Positions 59,599-64,000 of a stretch of 64,000 bases of DNA are shown one piece after another (position 1 is the first letter of the stretch; each line of letters begins with the position of its first letter). The notes beneath the pieces were generated by a model. That model was given only the letters and a program-made list of their open reading frames with translations, did not search any database and was not told the DNA's origin. The stretch is from Thermogemmatispora tikiterensis (GTDB lineage Bacteria > Chloroflexota > Ktedonobacteria > Ktedonobacterales > Ktedonobacteraceae): assembly GCF_003268475.1 (NCBI RefSeq), contig NZ_MCIF01000002.1, forward strand, positions 3,025,382 to 3,089,381, in the 5' to 3' direction. A program made the translations under genes and the position numbers.

Positions 59599-60171
59599 AT
59601 GCACGTCCGGGATCGGCGTGTGAAGCGCACGCAGAACTTGCTGGCCCAGGCACTGCTGGCTTTGATTGCCGAGAAAGGCTACGATGCCATCACCATTCGT
59701 GACATCACCGAGCGCGCAGATATCGGCTATGCTACTTTTTTCCGTCATTATCGAGATAAGGATGAATTGCTGCGTGATGTAGCAGATGTAGTCATTAACG
59801 AGTTACTGGAGATCTTGTTTGGGCAACAGCCGGGCCAGGAGCCGGCGGCAGTCGGTCAGCTCATCTTTCGCTACGTGGCGGACCATAGCGCAGTAGTGCG
59901 GGTCTTGTTGGGGAGCCGTGGGCCAGCCTCGCTTGTCCAGCATGTGATTCAGCGCGGTAGCGAAAACGTCCTGCGCCAGAACAAGCCACGTCCGGACAGC
60001 CCGGTGCCCGCAGAAATTGCCGCTCACCACCTGGTCGCCTCGTCCATTGCCCTCATCCAGTGGTGGATCGAGCATGATATGCCCTATTCTCCTGAGCACA
60101 TGGGAGACATCTACCGTCAACTAATCGTGCAACCGACGCTGACCTCCGCTTTCATCACCGACCCTGCCTGA
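59599..60171 (+). CDS. TetR/AcrR-family transcriptional regulator
   Basis: This 190-residue protein has an N-terminal HTH at about 31-52 (ITIRDITERADIGYATFFRH followed by Tyr) preceded by a basic arm. The helical C-terminal ligand-binding domain contains VAEIAAHHLVASSIALIQWW-like sequence typical of TetR_C-type domains. The start at 59599 has GGGGGAGGAG 12 nt upstream; a frame extension to 59542 is unlikely. It is divergent from the P450 gene and probably represses it and itself through the two palindromes between them. Confidence 0.92.
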   Translation: MHVRDRRVKRTQNLLAQALLALIAEKGYDAITIRDITERADIGYATFFRHYRDKDELLRDVADVVINELLEILFGQQPGQEPAAVGQLIFRYVADHSAVVRVLLGSRGPASLVQHVIQRGSENVLRQNKPRPDSPVPAEIAAHHLVASSIALIQWWIEHDMPYSPEHMGDIYRQLIVQPTLTSAFITDPA

Positions 60172-60385
60172 CCAATTACCACTATCGGCACTTCCTTACC
60201 CGATTAGCTCCTCTTGAGAATTCCAACCTTTCTAGCTCTTTTTACGCTCTCCGTTTTGGCTGGGCGGCGTGAGAATAAGGAGGGAGACCCTGAAAATATG
60301 TTCGAGACATGGCGCCTGTTCTGCCGGCCAGGGGCTGGACAGGTGGCTTCGAAGACGGCCCACCATGCGAAAGCTTTAGCCCACC

Positions 60386-61387
60386 ATGAAGAGCAAGAAA
60401 AGAATACCAAGCGAAGCCGGGGCGCTCGCGGCGCCACTTTCTCTGGTCCAGCAGCTAGCCTGGAATGATCTGCCGCACCGTAGCGTTATCCTCTATCAGC
60501 TTTTTAAGGGCGACTGGTCGGACGAAGACAAAGCAAGCATTGCGGCGGCCCTGTTGAACTTGCTGCGTCAACCGGAGCTGCCGGATCGGGCCGCGCTCGT
60601 GTTGCTGCTGGCCGGGCTGGCCCGCGAGCGGTCAACGCTGTCGAGTGCGGCGGGTAGGACCAGCGCGCAAGAGAGCCTGCGCCGCGCCCTGTTACAGGGC
60701 CTGCCCCTCTATCTGGAGCTAGTGACAGCCAGCGAGCCTCAGCTGCGCCTGCATAGCCTCTATCTGAGTTCCTGGCTCCCCGAGGGGCGCAAGCAGCTGC
60801 TGCCCCTCCTTCTACGCCGCCTGGAAGAGGAAGAGGAGGCCCGCACCCGGGCCGCGCTGGCTTTCGCCCTGGCCCAGCTGGCTGGCGATCAGTCGTCTGT
60901 GCGCTCCCGCCTGTCAGCCCTGCTCAAGGCTCACGAGGCTCCCATCGTTCGCCTGGGGGCCGCCAGCGCGCTGACGCGCCTGCTGCGCGCCAAGGCTCCT
61001 CAGCGCGCTGCGCATCTGCTCGTCAGAGCAATCGCCAGTCCCCAGGCCATTGCTAGCGACTACGACGCCCTGCCCTGGGCGCGCAACAGTGTCGTCGCTG
61101 ACAGCAGCGATCTGCTGCGCCTGCTGCCGCGCCGGCGCCTGCAATTCTCTCTGCCTGTGCTCTTAGAGGCTCTGGCCACTGCCAACTACTATGAGGCACT
61201 TAGCCTGGCCCGCACGCTGCTCTATGTGGGCTTCTCCAGTCAGCCGCCAGGTAGCTCGCTCCAGGCGACGACGCCAACCCAGCAGGCTATTCTCGCGGCG
61301 CTGCGCCTCAGCCTCAGCGCCTGGCAGGCCAGTGAGCTGCTAGGGGGCAGCACTAGCGAGACAGGCGCTCAGCTATCAGCCAGCTGA
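60386..61387 (+). CDS. HEAT-repeat-like hypothetical protein
   Basis: This 333-residue, almost entirely helical, Leu/Ala/Arg-rich protein begins MKSKKRIPSEAGALAAPLSL. Central units such as LLPLLLRRLEEEEEARTRAA and VRLGAASALTRLLRAKAPQR follow the HEAT pattern of paired helices with conserved Ala, Arg and Leu. There is no membrane segment or signal peptide. The start lacks a clear ribosome-binding site. A scaffold or adaptor role is likely; the partner is unknown. Confidence 0.72.
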   Translation: MKSKKRIPSEAGALAAPLSLVQQLAWNDLPHRSVILYQLFKGDWSDEDKASIAAALLNLLRQPELPDRAALVLLLAGLARERSTLSSAAGRTSAQESLRRALLQGLPLYLELVTASEPQLRLHSLYLSSWLPEGRKQLLPLLLRRLEEEEEARTRAALAFALAQLAGDQSSVRSRLSALLKAHEAPIVRLGAASALTRLLRAKAPQRAAHLLVRAIASPQAIASDYDALPWARNSVVADSSDLLRLLPRRRLQFSLPVLLEALATANYYEALSLARTLLYVGFSSQPPGSSLQATTPTQQAILAALRLSLSAWQASELLGGSTSETGAQLSAS

Positions 61388-61604
61388 AGCTGAGCGGATC
61401 TCAGCCATGCTCTTTATCTTAATATGAGCGGCATGAGCTTCATCTGGATCAGGTCGGGTGTCCGGGTTAAGACTGGGGCCGGTGTTTGGGAGTTTGGTAC
61501 TAATTTGCGCTGCTCCTGCGCGTGGCTAAATTGACACACATTGGTCTATGCAGGTAGACTCACAACCAGGTAAAACGTCAGCAGAGCAGCGAGGTTGATC
61601 ACAT

Positions 61605-62837
61605 ATGCCGCAGTTTCGCCCGTTCCCGCCGTTCCAGGATGTTGGAGAGCCTGAGTCGGCGGGCGAGCAGGCACAAGGAGTGCACTTAGCAGGTTCGGCT
61701 TCAGGAGTACAGGCGCCATTCCAAACGCAGACTACAGCTACGCCCGGTGAGCAGGCTCCTCGTCAGTTTGCCCCTTTTGGGCTGCTTTCCTTGCCGGCGA
61801 CCGGGCCGCTCTCCACCACATCCAGTCGCCCGCTCTCTCAAGGCCAGCTCGGTGCTTCCGGTGCCACTGCTCCTTTCACCACGGAGCCGCTGCGGCGGCA
61901 GCTGACGCCGACGACCGATCAATACCTGGCCATCTCCCCAGGCGCGGGACCTGAGTCGACAACCCTGCCAGCCCCACCGTCTGCTGTGGCCTCTCAACCA
62001 CTGTCAACGTCGGTCCTGGTAGAAGGCCCAGGGATGACTGACCAGCTCGCTGAGTTGCCACGTCAGCCCCAGACCACCGGCAGTCTGGCTGATCTGCTCG
62101 CCGCTCTGCAAGCGACGCTGGAGCAGCCACGACGTATGGTGGTTATTCCCGCCGAGCGTCCCCGGCAGCCAGTGCAGGAGCCGGTGAATCCACGCCGCCT
62201 GAGCATCCGCCAGCGCCAGGGCATTATTCTTACGGTGCTGGTCATGGCGATCCTGGTGACGATGCTTACCCTCTCACCGCTGGCTGGCGGAAACGCCGTC
62301 CCTCTCCTCGGCGGGATCAGAGCATGGATTCAGAATCAGCAAACTGCCTGGCAGATTGCCGCTCACCAGCAACCCGTGGACGCCAACAACGGAGGAGGCA
62401 CGCCGCTCTTCAATTTTAACCCGGCCAATCTGCCTTTCATGACCATTCCTAACAGCCCCTACGTCCTCGTCGCTCAGCAAGCCGCCCTCGACGCCGGCAT
62501 CTCGCCTGTCTACTTCGTGCGCCAGATCAATGTTGAGAGCGGCTTCAACCCATACGCGGTCTCGCCCGCGGGCGCTGTGGGCATCGCTCAGTTTCTGCCC
62601 AGTACTGCCGCGGGCCTGGGCATTGATCCCTGGAATCCAGTTGAGGCCCTGCGCGGAGCCGCTCGCCTGATGGCCAGTTATGCCCGCAGCTACGGCGGCG
62701 ACTACGCCAAAGCCCTGGCCGCCTACAACGCTGGCTCCGGTAACCTGCAAAACGCCCTGAACGCCTGTGGCGGCGCCTGGCTGAGCTGCATGCCAGCAGA
62801 GACCCAGAACTACGTCTACCGCATTATGGGCATCTGA
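61605..62837 (+). CDS. Membrane-anchored lytic transglycosylase (SLT domain)
   Basis: This 410-residue protein begins with ~200 cytoplasmic residues, Pro/Gln/Ser-rich and disordered. A single membrane helix follows at about 206-226 (GIILTVLVMAILVTMLTL). The extracellular SLT/lysozyme-like domain reads VRQINVESGFNPYAVSPAGA with catalytic Glu311, then GIAQFLPSTAAGLGI and KALAAYNAGSGNL. It cleaves peptidoglycan glycan strands. Such a long disordered inner tail on a transglycosylase is unusual and may link it to a cytoplasmic partner. AGCGAGG lies before the ATG. Confidence 0.92.
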   Translation: MPQFRPFPPFQDVGEPESAGEQAQGVHLAGSASGVQAPFQTQTTATPGEQAPRQFAPFGLLSLPATGPLSTTSSRPLSQGQLGASGATAPFTTEPLRRQLTPTTDQYLAISPGAGPESTTLPAPPSAVASQPLSTSVLVEGPGMTDQLAELPRQPQTTGSLADLLAALQATLEQPRRMVVIPAERPRQPVQEPVNPRRLSIRQRQGIILTVLVMAILVTMLTLSPLAGGNAVPLLGGIRAWIQNQQTAWQIAAHQQPVDANNGGGTPLFNFNPANLPFMTIPNSPYVLVAQQAALDAGISPVYFVRQINVESGFNPYAVSPAGAVGIAQFLPSTAAGLGIDPWNPVEALRGAARLMASYARSYGGDYAKALAAYNAGSGNLQNALNACGGAWLSCMPAETQNYVYRIMGI

Positions 62838-62982
62838 TCCGGCTATGCACACAGACCAGGCATAGCCCCGCTCCGAGCAGCTGGCAACGCCCACTGTTGC
62901 GTCGGGCCAACTCTTTTTATGCTCTAACTCTGCAACACTTCTTCCTTCACAATCCTCCGACTGCAACCACCTCGCAACGAAC

Positions 62983-63016
62983 AGGGTCCGCTTCCTCTTA
63001 GCGGGAAGCGGACCCT
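62983..63016. terminator. Strong hairpin between convergent transglycosylase and glmS
   Basis: A perfect 13-bp stem (62983-62995 with 63004-63016) has an 8-nt loop. The T-richness after it is modest on both strands, but its place between two convergent genes suggests a bidirectional terminator. Confidence 0.8.
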
Positions 63017-63122
63017 TGTTCTTCACTCCAGCTCAACCGTCCGCCTGGATGCCAGAGGGCAAGACAATCAGACTGGATAGCGAGCGAGCTGCGCTCGCAG
63101 GACCAGGCCAGGCACTCCCAGG

Positions 63123-64000
63123 CTACTCTACCGTGACTGACTTCGCCAGGTTGCGCGGCTGATCAACGTTGCAGCCACGGGCAACCGCCGCATGATAGGC
63201 CAGGAGCTGGAGGGGGATCGCCGCCAGCACCGGGCTTAGCTCTTCCAGCGTCGGCGGTACGTAGAGCACCACATCGGCATGCTCACGAATGGCTTCGTCC
63301 CCCTCGGTGGCCACCGCGATTACACGTGCGTCCCGCGCACGAACCTGCTGCATATTGCTGACCACCTTTTCGTAGACGTGCGAGGCTGTGGCGATGGCTA
63401 CCAGCGGCGTCTCGGGATCAAGCAGGGCAATGGAGCCATGTTTGAGTTCCCCAGCCGGGAAGCCCTCAGCGTGGATGTAGGAAACCTCCTTGAGCTTGAG
63501 AGCACCCTCCAGAGCCGTCGGATAGCCCACGCCACGCCCGATGAACATGACACTGTGGAGCGGAGCCAGCTCACGGGCCAGCGGCGCAATGGGATCGTCC
63601 GCTGCCGCAGCCCGGTCGAGAATTCGCTGAATTTGCATGGGCAGCTGCTCCAGGGCCTGCAAGACCTCGGCGGCTCGCTCGGGATGCAGGGTGCCTCGCT
63701 GGAGGCTAAGGAAGAGGCCAAGCAGGTAGAGCTGAGCCAGGGTGGCGATGAAAGTCTTGGTGGCCACGACGCAAATCTCTGGTCCTGCCTGGATATAGAG
63801 CACAGCGTCGGCCAGCCGCGTCACAGCACTGGCCACGACGTTGGTAATAGCGACAACCGGCGCCCCTTGCTCCCGTGCCTGACGCGTGCTGACGAGCACA
63901 TCGGCAGTCTCTCCCGATTGAGTAACGGCGACGCACAGGGTGTCCGGCCCAACCAGAGGATCAGCGTAGCGGAACTCACCCGCCGTAATGACTTCAACGG
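63123..64000 (-). CDS. glmS: Glutamine-fructose-6-phosphate aminotransferase, C-terminal part
   Basis: The visible ~292 residues are the isomerase half of GlmS, which makes glucosamine-6-phosphate for peptidoglycan; the glutaminase half lies beyond the window. Seen: VEVITAGEFRY, then AVTQSGETADVL, both SIS-domain blocks. The second SIS domain shows GRGVGYPTALEGALKLKEVS and HAEGFPAGELKHGSIALL. The C-terminus PRNLAKSVTVE matches the family's ending at the active-site Lys. No sign of damage. Confidence 0.96.
   Translation of the reverse strand, partial: VEVITAGEFRYADPLVGPDTLCVAVTQSGETADVLVSTRQAREQGAPVVAITNVVASAVTRLADAVLYIQAGPEICVVATKTFIATLAQLYLLGLFLSLQRGTLHPERAAEVLQALEQLPMQIQRILDRAAAADDPIAPLARELAPLHSVMFIGRGVGYPTALEGALKLKEVSYIHAEGFPAGELKHGSIALLDPETPLVAIATASHVYEKVVSNMQQVRARDARVIAVATEGDEAIREHADVVLYVPPTLEELSPVLAAIPLQLLAYHAAVARGCNVDQPRNLAKSVTVE

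Overview
The window is GC-rich bacterial chromosome, most likely from a Chloroflexota bacterium of the class Ktedonobacteria (Thermogemmatispora/Ktedonobacter type). This placement is inferred from gene style, with no 16S present: helix-turn-helix regulators fused to sensory domains, stand-alone Ser/Thr kinases, an MmyB-type regulator, many TPR and HEAT proteins, a TnpB of the kind common in that class, and small XRE regulators. I saw no rRNA, tRNA or CRISPR array. The two outermost genes run off the window ends.

Layout. 1-6.7 kb: a truncated membrane-anchored protein, an HTH/GAF-like regulator, a SAM methyltransferase, a small protein with a clear terminator, and a MalK/UgpC-type sugar ABC ATPase. 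6.9-17.8 kb: a complete fatty-acid beta-oxidation cluster on the minus strand (acyl-CoA synthetase, acyl-CoA dehydrogenase, MaoC-like hydratase, thiolase, FadN-type two-domain enzyme). It is followed by an R2-like ligand-binding oxidase (R2lox) and faced divergently by an MmyB-like regulator, a family known to bind fatty acids. 18-24.9 kb: two membrane proteins, a TPR protein, a decayed tnpB with its end hairpin, a hypothetical protein, an excisionase-like HTH protein and a decayed solute-binding-protein gene. This stretch is an accessory zone with signs of insertion and decay.

24.9-36.7 kb is the most unusual part. It holds a second TPR protein, three paralogous small XRE regulators (two in a tandem duplication with shared flanks), a second tandem duplication that left a truncated copy of a small gene, a 1522-residue TIR-NTPase-TPR-like protein, a convergent Eco57I-type DNA methyltransferase without a visible nuclease, and a cupin. 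It reads as a candidate defence or signalling island.

37-54 kb is mainly housekeeping and metabolism: uvrC, an FmdB-type zinc ribbon, a histidine kinase, a BCP peroxiredoxin, an aldehyde dehydrogenase, a DUF4388-type protein, a glycosyltransferase, a leaderless SDR, a PTPS/QueD-family enzyme, an RNase D-like exonuclease with HEAT repeats, a beta-carbonic anhydrase, PhoU, a PIG-L deacetylase and a Ser/Thr kinase. 55-64 kb: a glycosyltransferase/GH57 pair, a cytochrome P450 divergent from a TetR regulator with palindromes over both promoters, a HEAT protein, a membrane-anchored lytic transglycosylase, and the 3' part of glmS.

A window-wide oddity is the abundance of short tandem repeats of mostly 4-bp period in the non-coding gaps, most often 40-250 bp upstream of start codons.
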